A stretch of 21,670 nucleotides of DNA from contig DELI01000033.1 of the NCBI GenBank assembly GCA_002354335.1, positions 1 through 21,670 of the forward strand. Reading direction: 5' to 3'. This DNA is from Sphingobacterium sp. UBA2700. Its GTDB lineage: Bacteria; Bacteroidota; Bacteroidia; Sphingobacteriales; Sphingobacteriaceae. A program made the position numbers and the translations under genes. Shown one piece after another: positions 7,486 to 17,216 of this stretch. Each line of letters begins with the position of its first letter. Position 1 is the stretch's first letter. The notes under the pieces are model-generated. The model searched no databases. It saw only the letters and a program-made list of their open reading frames with translations, and had not been told where the DNA came from.

Positions 7486-8829
7486 TTAATTTAATGAAGC
7501 TGCAATACGGCTCTCCTTAATTGTATTGTCTTCTTTTTGTGCGAATTCTTTTTGAAGATCTTCTGTAAAGAACTTAGCTTGTTTGCTTAACCATTCTTTA
7601 TATTCTGCTTCAGAAACCACGATAACCTTTTTCTTCATGTTATAATGGCTACTTCCACAGATCTTAGCACACAACATATAATAGTCGTAAGCTGGATCAT
7701 TCTGACGATCACGCATCTCTTCTGTAGTTACCGTTGGAGTAAATTGGAAGTAATTCGTCATACCTGGAACCGCATTAATTTGTACACGGAAATCAGGAAT
7801 ATAGAAAGAGTGAATGATATCTTTTGACAAGATGTGGAAACGAACAGGCTTATTTACCGGAATTACGATTTCATCACCTTTAACATCATCCCAAGAACTT
7901 TTATCATTGAAATCAATACCATAAGAGTTCGTTGGAGTCGTCAATTTATAATTACGTTTACCAATTACACCGTCATTACCTGGATAACGAACTGTCCATT
8001 GGAATTGCTCTCCTAAAACCTCAACTTGTAAAGCTGATTTCTTAAGATCCTCAGGAATATTCGTAATTGATCTCCAAGTGAAGAAACCGAATAATACTAA
8101 GATGGTTAAAACAACAGCAGGAACAATTGTCCATAATCTTTCGATAGCATCATTGTGCGGATAGTAATACGCCGTACGTTTCGCACGCATCCTATAGATT
8201 AAGCTGAATGTCAATAATAAGATGTGAACTAACACTAAAACGATCGTAATAATAACTGTCGTAATAATGAACATTCTATCAATATCCTTACCGTGTTCCG
8301 TTACTGCCTCTCTCCATGCCCAGCTTCCCCATACTGCATATGAGTAATAGGTAAATGCTAAAAAGGCGATCAGGAAAACAAACAGTAAAACCGCTTGTAA
8401 AGTATTGTTTGCTAATGGATTGTATTTACCATTAACCTTCTTTGTCAATGAATAAATGGAAAGTACTTTAAAAACTACCCCTACAACCGCACAGGCAATT
8501 AATAAAATGAAAACATAATACAACAAGTTTTTGTAAACCTGTGGATCAATTTTCTTTTCTTCTTGTGGAGCTGCTGCCGCAGAGCTAGACGATGAAGAAC
8601 TAGATGCTGCTGCTACAGTCGTTGAATCAGTCGCCGCCGGAGCTGCCGCCGAATCTACAACTGCAGTTGCCGCAGAGTCTGCCGGAGCAGCTACAGCTGC
8701 TTGCTCAGTTTGTGTAGCAACGGTAGCCGTGTCCTGAATGGAAGCAAATAGAGGCGTAGCCAACATCAAGTTGATCGCTAATAAACCTCCAATTAAGGAC
8801 TTGAATCTGTTATTTAATGTAAACTTCAT
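7486..8829 (-). CDS. coxB: Cytochrome c oxidase subunit II (CuA), with Ser/Ala linker and extra membrane hairpin
   Basis: A 447-residue subunit II that accepts electrons at the binuclear CuA centre. CuA ligands are H340 (IIHSFYIPDF), C387, C391, H395 and M398 in the CAKICGSSHYNM loop; EQFQWTVRYPG at 274-284 is the aromatic electron-entry region. There is no CxxCH, so this is not a heme c-fused caa3 type. Residues 1-30 are a signal peptide. Residues 31-93 are a low-complexity Ala/Ser/Thr linker containing eight consecutive serines (76-83). Four membrane segments follow at about 101-122, 144-165, 186-212 and 232-252; the last two correspond to the usual pair and the first two are additional. 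It is about 150 residues longer than a minimal subunit II. It lies 43 bp after actF, joining the act and cox halves of the operon. Confidence 0.96.
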   Translation of the reverse strand: MKFTLNNRFKSLIGGLLAINLMLATPLFASIQDTATVATQTEQAAVAAPADSAATAVVDSAAAPAATDSTTVAAASSSSSSSSAAAAPQEEKKIDPQVYKNLLYYVFILLIACAVVGVVFKVLSIYSLTKKVNGKYNPLANNTLQAVLLFVFLIAFLAFTYYSYAVWGSWAWREAVTEHGKDIDRMFIITTVIITIVLVLVHILLLTFSLIYRMRAKRTAYYYPHNDAIERLWTIVPAVVLTILVLFGFFTWRSITNIPEDLKKSALQVEVLGEQFQWTVRYPGNDGVIGKRNYKLTTPTNSYGIDFNDKSSWDDVKGDEIVIPVNKPVRFHILSKDIIHSFYIPDFRVQINAVPGMTNYFQFTPTVTTEEMRDRQNDPAYDYYMLCAKICGSSHYNMKKKVIVVSEAEYKEWLSKQAKFFTEDLQKEFAQKEDNTIKESRIAASLN

Positions 8830-8872
8830 TTTTTTATAAGACGTTTGAACGTTATCCCAACTTTATCTTTTA

Positions 8873-10108
8873 TTAAATCTGATGATGTAAACTTTCATCA
8901 AGAAGCGGATGATGCTTCGGAGCTAATGCATGCTTACTCAATTTAGACATCACTAAGAAAGTAAACAATCCAACAAATCCAATAGCAGTACCAATCTCTA
9001 CAAAACCAAATCCTCTGTGTGATTCAACTGTACCAGGCATAATCATAATGTAGTAATCTAACCAGTGACCACATAACAACATGATCGCTACGAACAACAT
9101 CACATTACCTTTACGCTTAGCATCTCTATCCACCAATAATAATAATGGCGCCACAAAGTTAATAATAATGCTCAACCAAAACCAAGGTTTGTACTCAGGT
9201 TCCCAACGTTTATAGAAATAAACTGTCTCTTCAGGAATATTCGAATACCAAATCAACATGAACTGAGCAAACCAAACGTAACACCAAAAGATAGAGAAAC
9301 CGAACATTAACTTACCTAAATCGTGTAAGTGATTTTCATTAACCCATGCCATGTAACCTGCCTTCTTAACCAAAACAAGGATGATAACGATAGCAGCGAT
9401 TCCACTTACCCACATTGCTGCGAAATTATACCAACCGAACATGGTCGAGAACCAGTGAGCCTCTAAAGACATGATCGTGTCAAAAGACCAAATTGGTGTA
9501 GTGAAACCGAAAATTACTAAGAAGATAGCCGATAACTTAAATCCTTTTTTGTAAGAATTTAACCCACCTTGTAAATCTTCGTTGTATGAAAGTTTAGCTA
9601 AGATGAAGGCGAAAATACTGTAGCTTCCCATGAAGATGATCTGACGGATCAAAAATCCAGGAACATTCAAGAAAGCTGCTTTACCGGCAACTAACTTATC
9701 ATAGTTAGGGCTGCTAGGATCTGTTAATCCATCTGCATGCCAGTGATGATAAAGGTTATGTGTAGTTAGTCCCAAAGCTACAATCACTAATAATAGGATT
9801 GAAGCGATAGGTAAAATACTAGCCATTGCCTGAGGGATACGAATTAATCCAGCAGACCAGCCTGATTGAGTTACTAATTGCAATGCAACGAAGAATGCTC
9901 CGGCTGCACATACACACGTAAAATAATAGCCCATCAATAATAAATTGGCATATGTACGCTCAACCATGATGTGGTCACTGGAAAGTAAGCCAAGTGCAAT
10001 TGCGGCAATTCCTACAACGATCGCAACCAAGCTCAACACCTTAGCGATGCCGGCGAATTGAAATTGCTCGCTGAAATTATAATCGTGATGATGATTGTGA
10101 GTTCCCAT
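8873..10108 (-). CDS. actF: Alternative complex III subunit ActF (quinol-site membrane subunit)
   Basis: A 411-residue protein with about ten membrane helices, belonging to the polytopic ActF family related to NrfD/PsrC. With ActC it forms the membrane core of the alternative complex III quinol:cytochrome c oxidoreductase. The N-terminus is MGTHNHHHDYNF, with four His in eight residues. Features typical of the family include TPIWSFDTIMSLEAHWFSTMFGWYNFA near the middle, WFAQFMLIWYSNIPEET, and GHWLDYYIMIMP in the penultimate helix. There is no signal peptide. Its place as last act gene, 18 bp after actE and 43 bp before coxB, is the usual Bacteroidota layout. The ATG at 10108 is the only reasonable start. 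Confidence 0.93.
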   Translation of the reverse strand: MGTHNHHHDYNFSEQFQFAGIAKVLSLVAIVVGIAAIALGLLSSDHIMVERTYANLLLMGYYFTCVCAAGAFFVALQLVTQSGWSAGLIRIPQAMASILPIASILLLVIVALGLTTHNLYHHWHADGLTDPSSPNYDKLVAGKAAFLNVPGFLIRQIIFMGSYSIFAFILAKLSYNEDLQGGLNSYKKGFKLSAIFLVIFGFTTPIWSFDTIMSLEAHWFSTMFGWYNFAAMWVSGIAAIVIILVLVKKAGYMAWVNENHLHDLGKLMFGFSIFWCYVWFAQFMLIWYSNIPEETVYFYKRWEPEYKPWFWLSIIINFVAPLLLLVDRDAKRKGNVMLFVAIMLLCGHWLDYYIMIMPGTVESHRGFGFVEIGTAIGFVGLFTFLVMSKLSKHALAPKHHPLLDESLHHQI

Positions 10109-10126
10109 TTATAATATCGATGTTAA

Positions 10127-10756
10127 TTATTTTTTTTGTAATTCATGAACGTACATAACCACTTTCCAACGCTCTTCTGGTGTCAATTGTGAAGCATGTG
10201 CTCCCATTGAGTTATAACCATAAGTAATGGTGTGGTAAATCTTACCGTCCGTTAATTCTGACATTTTGCCACCTCTTGAAGATGGAACTCCAGCAGACTG
10301 ATGGTATGATGGCGGCGGAGGGAAATTCTCTAACGCTCTAGTACCTCTAGAATCAGTAACTGATCTATCTTTAGTAATAGGGCCATCTCCTGCTCCATCC
10401 TTACCATGACAAACAGCACAGTAAGTTAAAAACAAGGTCTCCCCTTCAGCTAAATGCGCTTGAGTAACTAACAAAGGGTTTTTAACCTCTGCTCCAGCTA
10501 ACTCATACCCTTCAACTGTATTCGGATAATCAAAACGCTCGAAACCTATTGGCGTAGTACTCGCCGGAGGTAATTGCGCTGTCTGCTTATTTTTAAAATT
10601 ATCATTTGGCTGATCCGGATTGAATGCAATTGGATCATACATATTTCTCGAGAATTCTAAGCCTGTACTGCGTGTCGTACCATCTCCGCAGGCAGAAACT
10701 ACTGCAGCTAAAGCAGCAGCAACACATACAGTTCCAAGAAAATTCTTCTTATTCAT
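10127..10756 (-). CDS. actE: Alternative complex III subunit ActE (monoheme cytochrome c lipoprotein)
   Basis: A 209-residue class I cytochrome c with a lipoprotein signal: MNKKNFLG, a hydrophobic core, then V-S-A-C23 as lipobox. The heme site is C113-AVC-H117, with a likely axial Met at M184 in YNSMGAHA. The long segment before the heme (about 24-105) lacks obvious domains and probably wraps around the complex. ActE carries electrons from the ActA hemes towards the oxidase. Start sites at 10777 and 10765 are also in frame. 10756 is preferred because it gives a compact lipoprotein signal and a short 8-bp ATGAATAA overlap with the actD stop; the longer form would overlap actD by 29 bp. Confidence 0.93.
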   Translation of the reverse strand: MNKKNFLGTVCVAAALAAVVSACGDGTTRSTGLEFSRNMYDPIAFNPDQPNDNFKNKQTAQLPPASTTPIGFERFDYPNTVEGYELAGAEVKNPLLVTQAHLAEGETLFLTYCAVCHGKDGAGDGPITKDRSVTDSRGTRALENFPPPPSYHQSAGVPSSRGGKMSELTDGKIYHTITYGYNSMGAHASQLTPEERWKVVMYVHELQKK

Positions 10757-11285
10757 AGCTAACATATTTTCTTTCATTGTATTTAACTTCTACTGCTCCT
10801 GCTTCTTTCAATAGACTATCGATCAACGCATGATCAGTATTTTCACGAGCATCAACTGCAATAATAAATCTGTCATCCGTTGCACGAAGATCCATCACAC
10901 GTGGAGCACGTCCTGGGAATAAGTGATTGCGATAGAAGAATGTAGCAACCATTCCTAGCGCACAGATTAAGATTGTAACCTCAAATGTAACCGGAACAAA
11001 GTTTGGCAATGGCAATGATGGTTTACCACCAATGTTCATCGGCCAGTCGTAAGCCATTGTGTAAAACAATAAACTGAAACCTAAAATTGTACCTGTTGCA
11101 CCGAATAAAAATGCAGCAATCGGTAAACGTGATGGTTTTACGCCTAATTTAGCTTCAATACCGTGAATCGGCATTGGTGTAAAACAATCATAAATGCTAA
11201 TGTTATTTGCTTGCAACTTGTCAATCCCGTGCATCATTTCATCAGGATCCGCAAAACTACCTAGTATATATTTTGTATTGCTCAT
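10749..11285 (-). CDS. actD: Alternative complex III subunit ActD (DUF3341)
   Basis: A 178-residue protein with two membrane segments (about 55-78 and 97-117) and soluble ends. It starts with [21 protein letters not shown] and contains [24 protein letters not shown], the hallmark of the DUF3341/ActD family. It is a structural membrane subunit of alternative complex III with no cofactor motif. It starts 5 bp after the actC stop, and its last codons overlap the beginning of actE, so translational coupling is likely. Confidence 0.94.
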   Translation of the reverse strand: MSNTKYILGSFADPDEMMHGIDKLQANNISIYDCFTPMPIHGIEAKLGVKPSRLPIAAFLFGATGTILGFSLLFYTMAYDWPMNIGGKPSLPLPNFVPVTFEVTILICALGMVATFFYRNHLFPGRAPRVMDLRATDDRFIIAVDARENTDHALIDSLLKEAGAVEVKYNERKYVSYE

Positions 11286-11290
11286 TGCTA

Positions 11291-12772
11291 CTATTTTTTA
11301 CGTAATTCTTTAATATCCTCTTCTGTAACTGTATCGTATTTCTCCAAAGAGTTTCTGAAGAACTCAACTTGATCCTCAGGGAATGCACCTTCTTGAACAA
11401 GTTTAGTTTTCTGTTGTAAACTCGCGCTCTTCAACAACAACTTAACCTCTGCGATAGCAATACCTGGTAAGAAACGAAGGAACAACAAGAATAAAGTGAA
11501 GAATAAACCAATTGATCCTACGAAAATACCCACATCAACCCAAGTTGGGTAGAACATTGCCCATGATGATGGAAGGTAGTCACGGTGTAAGGAAGTAACG
11601 ATAATTACGAAACGCTCAAACCACATACCGATGTTTACCACAATAGATAATACCCAAGAGATTGGAATACTTGTTCTGATTTTCTTGAACCAGAATAATT
11701 GTGGTGAAATCACGTTACAAGTCATCATCGCCCAGTAAGCCCAAGCATAAGGACCAGCAACACGGTTTGCGAATGCATACATTTCATATTCAGAACCTGA
11801 GTACCATGCAATAAATAACTCTGTTAAGTATGCAATACCTACGATAGATCCTGTTGTCATGATGATTTTATTCATCGCTTCAATGTGGAACATCGTGATG
11901 TAGTCCTCAAAGTTCATTACCTTACGAAGGATTAACAATAAAGTTTGTACCATCGCGAAACCTGAGAAAATCGCTCCAGCAACGAAGTATGGAGGGAAGA
12001 TCGTGGTGTGCCATCCTGGAATTACCGAAGTTGCAAAGTCCATGGATACGATGGTGTGTACTGAAAGTACAAGAGGTGTAGAGATACCAGCTAAGATCAA
12101 TGAAACGATCTCAAAACGCTGCCATGTCTTTACTGAACCATTCCATCCAAAAGAAAGGATTGAATAAATTCTACGTTTTAAACCAGAAGCACGGTCACGA
12201 ACTGACGCGATATCCGGTAATAAACCACAGTACCAGAACACTAAGGAAACTGTGAAGTATGTAGAGATCGCAAATGCGTCCCATACCAATGGTGAGTTAA
12301 AGTTTACCCATAAAGATCCGAATTGGTTTGGCAATGGGAAAATCCAGTATGCTAACCAAGGGCGTCCCATGTGAGCAACAACGTAAGTTGCGGCACAGAT
12401 CACGGCAAAGATTGTCATCGCCTCTGCCGAGCGGTTAATGGAGTTACGCCAGTTTTGACGGAAAAGTAATAGTACTGCGGAAATCAGGGTTCCGGCGTGA
12501 CCAATACCCACCCACCATACGAAGTCGGTGATATCCCAAGCCCAACCTACGGTTTTGTTCAAACCCCAGGCGCCGATACCTGTCCAGAAAGTGTATCCAA
12601 CACTTACTACCCATAACATTGCTCCAAGGACAGCTACTGTAAAGCCAATCCACCAAGCTTTGTTCGGTTTATTTTCAACCGGTAGCAAGATATCATCTGT
12701 AACTTTTGCATACGTGATATTCTTGCCGGTTACTAATGGTTCTCTTAATATTGATTCGTTATGCGATGACAT
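11291..12772 (-). CDS. actC: Alternative complex III subunit ActC (NrfD/PsrC-like quinol-binding subunit)
   Basis: A 493-residue integral membrane protein with about ten helices in the NrfD/PsrC fold. It has a soluble N-terminal stretch of about 40 residues and a C-terminal tail of about 50. Family landmarks include [16 protein letters not shown] near the second helix, [49 protein letters not shown] in the middle, and [27 protein letters not shown]. ActC binds quinol near the periplasmic side and contacts the iron-sulfur domain of ActB. It lies 27 bp after actB and 5 bp before actD. There is no signal peptide. Confidence 0.95.
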   Translation of the reverse strand: MSSHNESILREPLVTGKNITYAKVTDDILLPVENKPNKAWWIGFTVAVLGAMLWVVSVGYTFWTGIGAWGLNKTVGWAWDITDFVWWVGIGHAGTLISAVLLLFRQNWRNSINRSAEAMTIFAVICAATYVVAHMGRPWLAYWIFPLPNQFGSLWVNFNSPLVWDAFAISTYFTVSLVFWYCGLLPDIASVRDRASGLKRRIYSILSFGWNGSVKTWQRFEIVSLILAGISTPLVLSVHTIVSMDFATSVIPGWHTTIFPPYFVAGAIFSGFAMVQTLLLILRKVMNFEDYITMFHIEAMNKIIMTTGSIVGIAYLTELFIAWYSGSEYEMYAFANRVAGPYAWAYWAMMTCNVISPQLFWFKKIRTSIPISWVLSIVVNIGMWFERFVIIVTSLHRDYLPSSWAMFYPTWVDVGIFVGSIGLFFTLFLLFLRFLPGIAIAEVKLLLKSASLQQKTKLVQEGAFPEDQVEFFRNSLEKYDTVTEEDIKELRKK

Positions 12773-12799
12773 AGTTATTTTATTTCAGTATTGAATAAA

Positions 12800-15700
12800 T
12801 TACGCTTCAAATGTGTTTCTTACCTTAGTCATGTAACCAATATTTGGTTGCACGTTGATTTCTTCTAGTACGTAATAAACACGCTCGTTACGTAGTGCTT
12901 TTGAAACTTCTGATTCTGGATCGTTAGCATCTCCAAAGATAATCGCATTTGCCGAACATGCTGCTTGACAAGCCATTTGAATATCTCCGTCCTTAACTTT
13001 ACGATTTTCGATCTTAGCTTTCAATTTACCAGCTTGAATACGTTGGATACACATTGAACATTTCTCCATAACCCCACGAGAACGTGTCGTTACATCTGGA
13101 TTCAATACTAATTGTGTAAATTCATTATTCAAGTAGTTGTCAAAGCGTGAATCATTCCAGTAGTTAAACCAGTTAAAACGACGTACTTTATATGGACAGT
13201 TGTTTGCACAGTAACGAGTACCGAAACAACGGTTGTAAGCCATATGGTTAAGACCTTCTGAAGAGTGAACAGTCGCTAGTACCGGACATACAGTCTCACA
13301 TGGAGCATGCTCACAGTGTTGACACAACATCGGTTGATGAACAACAGTTACATCTTCGTAATCCAAACCGTCTGCTTTCGCAATTTCTTTCTCTTTTGTA
13401 AGCTTCGCTTCACCACTGTTGATCGTGTAGTAACGGTCAATACGCAACCAGTGCATCTCACGACGACGGCGAACCTCGTCACGACCAACAACTGGAATGT
13501 TGTTTTCAACGTTACATGCTACGATACATGACCCACAACCTGTACAAGCGTTCAAGTCGATTGCCATCACCCAACGGTGACCTGGTTGCTCAAACTTGTT
13601 CCATAAGTCATAAGTTTGGTGCGTATCGGCAAAACGGCCTGATTCTGAGTTTGGATCTTTTAAGTATTTAGCGAATGAAGTTTCGCGAATGATATTACGA
13701 CCTTCGATCGTGTGGTGAGTTTGCGTTTGTGCTAATTCGTAGATTCCTGATGCTTTAGAAACAGTAGCTTTAGCTGTAAATTGAACTGTACCATTCACTA
13801 AACTTGCGAAAGGATAAGCATTCACACCTACGTTATTACCCGCTTTACCAACTTTCGTACGACCATAACCTACAGCAATAGAAACTGTGCCTTTAGCTTG
13901 ACCAGGTTGCAATACAACAGGTAAATCTACTTTGTAACCATTAGCTTCAACAGTCACTTTTCCTGTTTCTTTAACACCTAGTTCTTCAGCATCCTGAGGG
14001 TTGATAGCTGCATAGTTATCCCAAGTTACTTTCGAAACTGGATCTGGCAACTCTTGTAAGTATGCGTTATTTGCATAACGTCCGTCTCTTAATGTAGTAG
14101 ACTCATATAATTTCAATTCTACTCCACCAGCGATGCGTTTGCTATCGTTCGCAATTGCCGCAGCTACAGCATTTGCATCTACAGCAGCGCTGTATGATGA
14201 TCCTGTCGTAGTTCCTTTAAATACGAAACCTTGTTGTAAAACGTCTTTCCATGTTTTTCCTGTACCTGCTAAGATATTAGCTTCCCAGTACTCTTTCACG
14301 AAATCGTGGATTGGCTTATTAACACCAGCCCAAACTAACAATGACTGTTCTGCTTGACGTGTGTTAAATACAGGATTGATGGTAGGTTGAACGATCGTAA
14401 ATAAACCTTCTTTCGCAGATGAGTCACCCCATGCTTCTAAGAAAGTACAGTTAGGAGCAATTGCCTTCAGCTCCGATGCTGTCTCGTCTGCTCTATCCGC
14501 GAAAGATACCGAATAATCGATTTTCGCGATCGCAGCCTTTACATCATCAACTTTGAAATAATCATAAACTGGGTTGCTATTTAAGAAGAAAGCAACACCA
14601 ACTTGACCCGCTTTAGCAGCAGTTAAGAACTGTTGGAAAGCAGCATCCGAACCTTGATATTGTTTTGAGTAATTATCTAAATCGATAATCGCTCCGTATG
14701 CGCCTAATGCCGAGTTGATCGCATTTACTAACAATTGAACGTTAGTATCATTTGATCCCGCAACAACTAAAGCAGCACCTCTAGCAGCAACTAATTCTTT
14801 CGCAGCTAAAGTAATTACTTTTTTTGCTTTCGCATTATTTGTACCACCAGAGACAGACTGTCCTGTAATCTCGTTGTACAACGAAATTAAAACAGCGCCT
14901 TCTTCCGATGGCTTAATCGCAACACGCGCATCAGCATTCGAACCTGTCATCGATAGACCTGATTCGAATTGAATATGACGTGACATTTTTCCGCCTTTCA
15001 ACGATTTATGGTCACGGTTTTTAATATAATCTTGTGTGTGCTCTTCTCCTGCTACCCACGATCCTAAAAAGTCAGCTGCTACCGAAACAACAACCTGTGC
15101 TTTATCAAAGTGGTATGAAGGAATAACTGCTTTACCAAATGCTGTTCTATTTGCTTCGATAATACCGCTGTAAGAAACAGCATCAACCTGAACTAAGTTA
15201 GTTGAAGGGTATTTCGCAGCTAAAGCAGCGATAGCAGCTAATGTCGAAGGACTATTTACTGTGTTAGCAACAATGGTAATTTGCTTACCAGCACCTTGCG
15301 CTTTGTTCAAAGCATCAACAACAGCTTTATCCAACTGAGACCATTCTACATCCTTACCGCCAATTTGCGGATTTTGTAGTTTGGACATATCATATAAGTC
15401 AAGTACAGAAGCTGCAGTTTGCGCGTCAGTACCTTGATTTAAGCCAACTGAATTTTTATTAGCCTCTAAAGAGATTGGACGTCCCTCGCGAGTTCTAACG
15501 ATTACACTCTGACCATTGAAGGATGATGCGTAAAAGTTAGGGATACCTGGAGTAACCTCCTCCGGCTTGATTACATAAGGTACAGCCTTATGAATCGGCG
15601 TACGGTTACATGCCGCTAAAGTTACAGCACCTAACCCAAAGCCCAATGCCTTCAAAAAGTCACGACGTGGAGTTTTTGTACTTAAACCTGCTTCATTTAA

Positions 15701-15811
15701 CACATCTTCTACGGGAATAGGCTCAGCAAACTCCCCTTTGCTTCCTTCTACAAAAGCTGGAGTCTGATTTAACTCTTCTAAACCTTTCCAATATTTTTTA
15801 TTGCTTTCCAT
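12800..15811 (-). CDS. actB: Alternative complex III subunit ActB (molybdopterin-oxidoreductase-like plus Fe-S domain)
   Basis: A 1003-residue periplasmic subunit. Near the N-terminus a Tat-type signal is visible (RRDFLK at 49-54, then a hydrophobic stretch), ending in L-A-A-C68, which could be a lipid-attachment cysteine. Residues of about 70-730 form the molybdopterin-oxidoreductase-like domain, which in the ActB family lacks Mo cofactor. The C-terminal ferredoxin-like domain carries four cluster motifs: C756/C759/C762/C766, C830/C833/C838/C842, C862 with T865 in place of the second Cys then C868/C872, and C918/C921/C948/C952. The Thr substitution fits the single 3Fe-4S cluster known in this family. 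It passes electrons within the complex between the quinol side and the hemes. It lies 41 bp after actA. Confidence 0.96.
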   Translation of the reverse strand: MESNKKYWKGLEELNQTPAFVEGSKGEFAEPIPVEDVLNEAGLSTKTPRRDFLKALGFGLGAVTLAACNRTPIHKAVPYVIKPEEVTPGIPNFYASSFNGQSVIVRTREGRPISLEANKNSVGLNQGTDAQTAASVLDLYDMSKLQNPQIGGKDVEWSQLDKAVVDALNKAQGAGKQITIVANTVNSPSTLAAIAALAAKYPSTNLVQVDAVSYSGIIEANRTAFGKAVIPSYHFDKAQVVVSVAADFLGSWVAGEEHTQDYIKNRDHKSLKGGKMSRHIQFESGLSMTGSNADARVAIKPSEEGAVLISLYNEITGQSVSGGTNNAKAKKVITLAAKELVAARGAALVVAGSNDTNVQLLVNAINSALGAYGAIIDLDNYSKQYQGSDAAFQQFLTAAKAGQVGVAFFLNSNPVYDYFKVDDVKAAIAKIDYSVSFADRADETASELKAIAPNCTFLEAWGDSSAKEGLFTIVQPTINPVFNTRQAEQSLLVWAGVNKPIHDFVKEYWEANILAGTGKTWKDVLQQGFVFKGTTTGSSYSAAVDANAVAAAIANDSKRIAGGVELKLYESTTLRDGRYANNAYLQELPDPVSKVTWDNYAAINPQDAEELGVKETGKVTVEANGYKVDLPVVLQPGQAKGTVSIAVGYGRTKVGKAGNNVGVNAYPFASLVNGTVQFTAKATVSKASGIYELAQTQTHHTIEGRNIIRETSFAKYLKDPNSESGRFADTHQTYDLWNKFEQPGHRWVMAIDLNACTGCGSCIVACNVENNIPVVGRDEVRRRREMHWLRIDRYYTINSGEAKLTKEKEIAKADGLDYEDVTVVHQPMLCQHCEHAPCETVCPVLATVHSSEGLNHMAYNRCFGTRYCANNCPYKVRRFNWFNYWNDSRFDNYLNNEFTQLVLNPDVTTRSRGVMEKCSMCIQRIQAGKLKAKIENRKVKDGDIQMACQAACSANAIIFGDANDPESEVSKALRNERVYYVLEEINVQPNIGYMTKVRNTFEA

Positions 15812-15852
15812 TTAAGCTATATATAAGATTCCGTATTTCTAATTAAACTCTA

Positions 15853-17133
15853 TTAATAGTGACACTTACCACACTCTAATCCACCGATCATTGCAGCAGT
15901 CATCTTCTCTCCTTTTTTCAATTTCTCATGTGCTTTGATCAATTGATCGTAATATGCGTTATCCGCATTTACCTCTGTCGTTTTGTGACAGTCAACACAC
16001 CATTTCATTGTTAAAGGAGAATATTGATAAACTTCTTCCATATCTTGGATCGGACCGTGACATGTTTGACACTCAACACCTGCAACAACTACGTGTTGTG
16101 AGTGGTTGAAGTATGCAAAGTCAGGTAAGTTATGAATTCTAACCCATTCGATAGGACGAGGATTATTTCCGTAAGTCTTAGTCTCTGGATCAAAATCAAC
16201 CGCACGATAGATCTTCAAAATCTCTGGTGAAATCTCGCCATCGTAGTGATCAGATGCAGTTACTGTGTTGTGACAGTTCATACAAACGTTTGCTGATGGA
16301 ATCGAAGCATTCTTAGATTTGAACGCACCACCGTGACAATATTGACACTCAATTTGGTTAACACCCGCGTGAATTTGGTGAGAGAACTTAATAGGTTGTA
16401 CTGGCTTATAACCTTCATGTACACCCACGTTCCACATCGCTTTCCAACCCGCAACGCCTAACAAACCGACAACCATCAACACCACAAAGAACACTAGCTT
16501 TTTGTTCTTCAAGAATGCTTTCGCAAACTTAGCAGAACCGCTTTCGCCAGCCTCTTCATGTTGAGCTTGTGCAGCAGCAATTGTCGCTTGGTTAGCAGCA
16601 ATTACCTTCTCTAAAGTTTTTGTAACACGGTTTAAAGCAAAGATTACCGCAACAGCAACAACGAACAATGCAACTAAGCCAATGATCATCATTCCACTGG
16701 CATCACTGCTAGCAGCAGCACCACCAGCTGGAGCTTTCGCAGCCTTCTCAGCTAACTTAACTTCCTCTGCTTTCAAAAAGGCGATGATATCCTTAATATC
16801 AGTCTCCGACAAATGAGCGTAAGGAGCCATCATTGTCGGATACTCAGCCTTCAATGCAACAGCTTGCTCATCTCCTGAATCAACCATTCCTTGTGGATTA
16901 TGAATCCACTTAACAATCCAAGCCTCTTCACGACGCTCAGATAAACCCTTTAAATCTGGACCTGTAATTTTCTTACCAACAGCGTGACAAGAGTTACAAG
17001 CGTTCGATTTGAAGAGAGCAGCACCATTCGCGGCATCCTGTGCTTGCGAGGTTGTTGTAACGGCAAATAACAATACCAAACTGATCGATATTGACTTCGC
17101 AAGTCTTCCCAAAACGGATGAGATATTTCTCAT
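15853..17133 (-). CDS. actA: Alternative complex III subunit ActA (six-heme cytochrome c)
   Basis: A 426-residue multiheme cytochrome c and first gene of the operon. A signal peptide (about 1-32, ending SQAQ) precedes a monoheme cytochrome domain (heme motif C46-NSC-H50). Next come an Ala-rich linker, a membrane segment (about 148-167), a charged helix with AANQATIAAAQAQ, a second membrane segment (about 213-231), and a domain with five CxxCH motifs at 263, 284, 355, 379 and 421. The final CGKCHY is the extreme C-terminus. The five-heme part is classical ActA; the N-terminal heme domain plus extra membrane segment makes it a fusion, giving six hemes. An upstream GTG at 17142 is in frame, but the ATG is preferred. 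It is transcribed from a promoter near 17210. Confidence 0.95.
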   Translation of the reverse strand: MRNISSVLGRLAKSISISLVLLFAVTTTSQAQDAANGAALFKSNACNSCHAVGKKITGPDLKGLSERREEAWIVKWIHNPQGMVDSGDEQAVALKAEYPTMMAPYAHLSETDIKDIIAFLKAEEVKLAEKAAKAPAGGAAASSDASGMMIIGLVALFVVAVAVIFALNRVTKTLEKVIAANQATIAAAQAQHEEAGESGSAKFAKAFLKNKKLVFFVVLMVVGLLGVAGWKAMWNVGVHEGYKPVQPIKFSHQIHAGVNQIECQYCHGGAFKSKNASIPSANVCMNCHNTVTASDHYDGEISPEILKIYRAVDFDPETKTYGNNPRPIEWVRIHNLPDFAYFNHSQHVVVAGVECQTCHGPIQDMEEVYQYSPLTMKWCVDCHKTTEVNADNAYYDQLIKAHEKLKKGEKMTAAMIGGLECGKCHY

Positions 17134-17216
17134 ATTTAGCACTTTATACTATTTTATGTGTAATAATTAATTGTTGACACTTAGAGTATGTACACAGAAG
17201 CGTACAAAACAATGCA

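Noticed and set aside
12800..15811. ActB as a genuine molybdenum oxidoreductase with a separate Fe-S subunit
   Set aside because: The fused architecture and the surrounding actA-actF genes identify alternative complex III ActB, a family known to lack the molybdenum cofactor.
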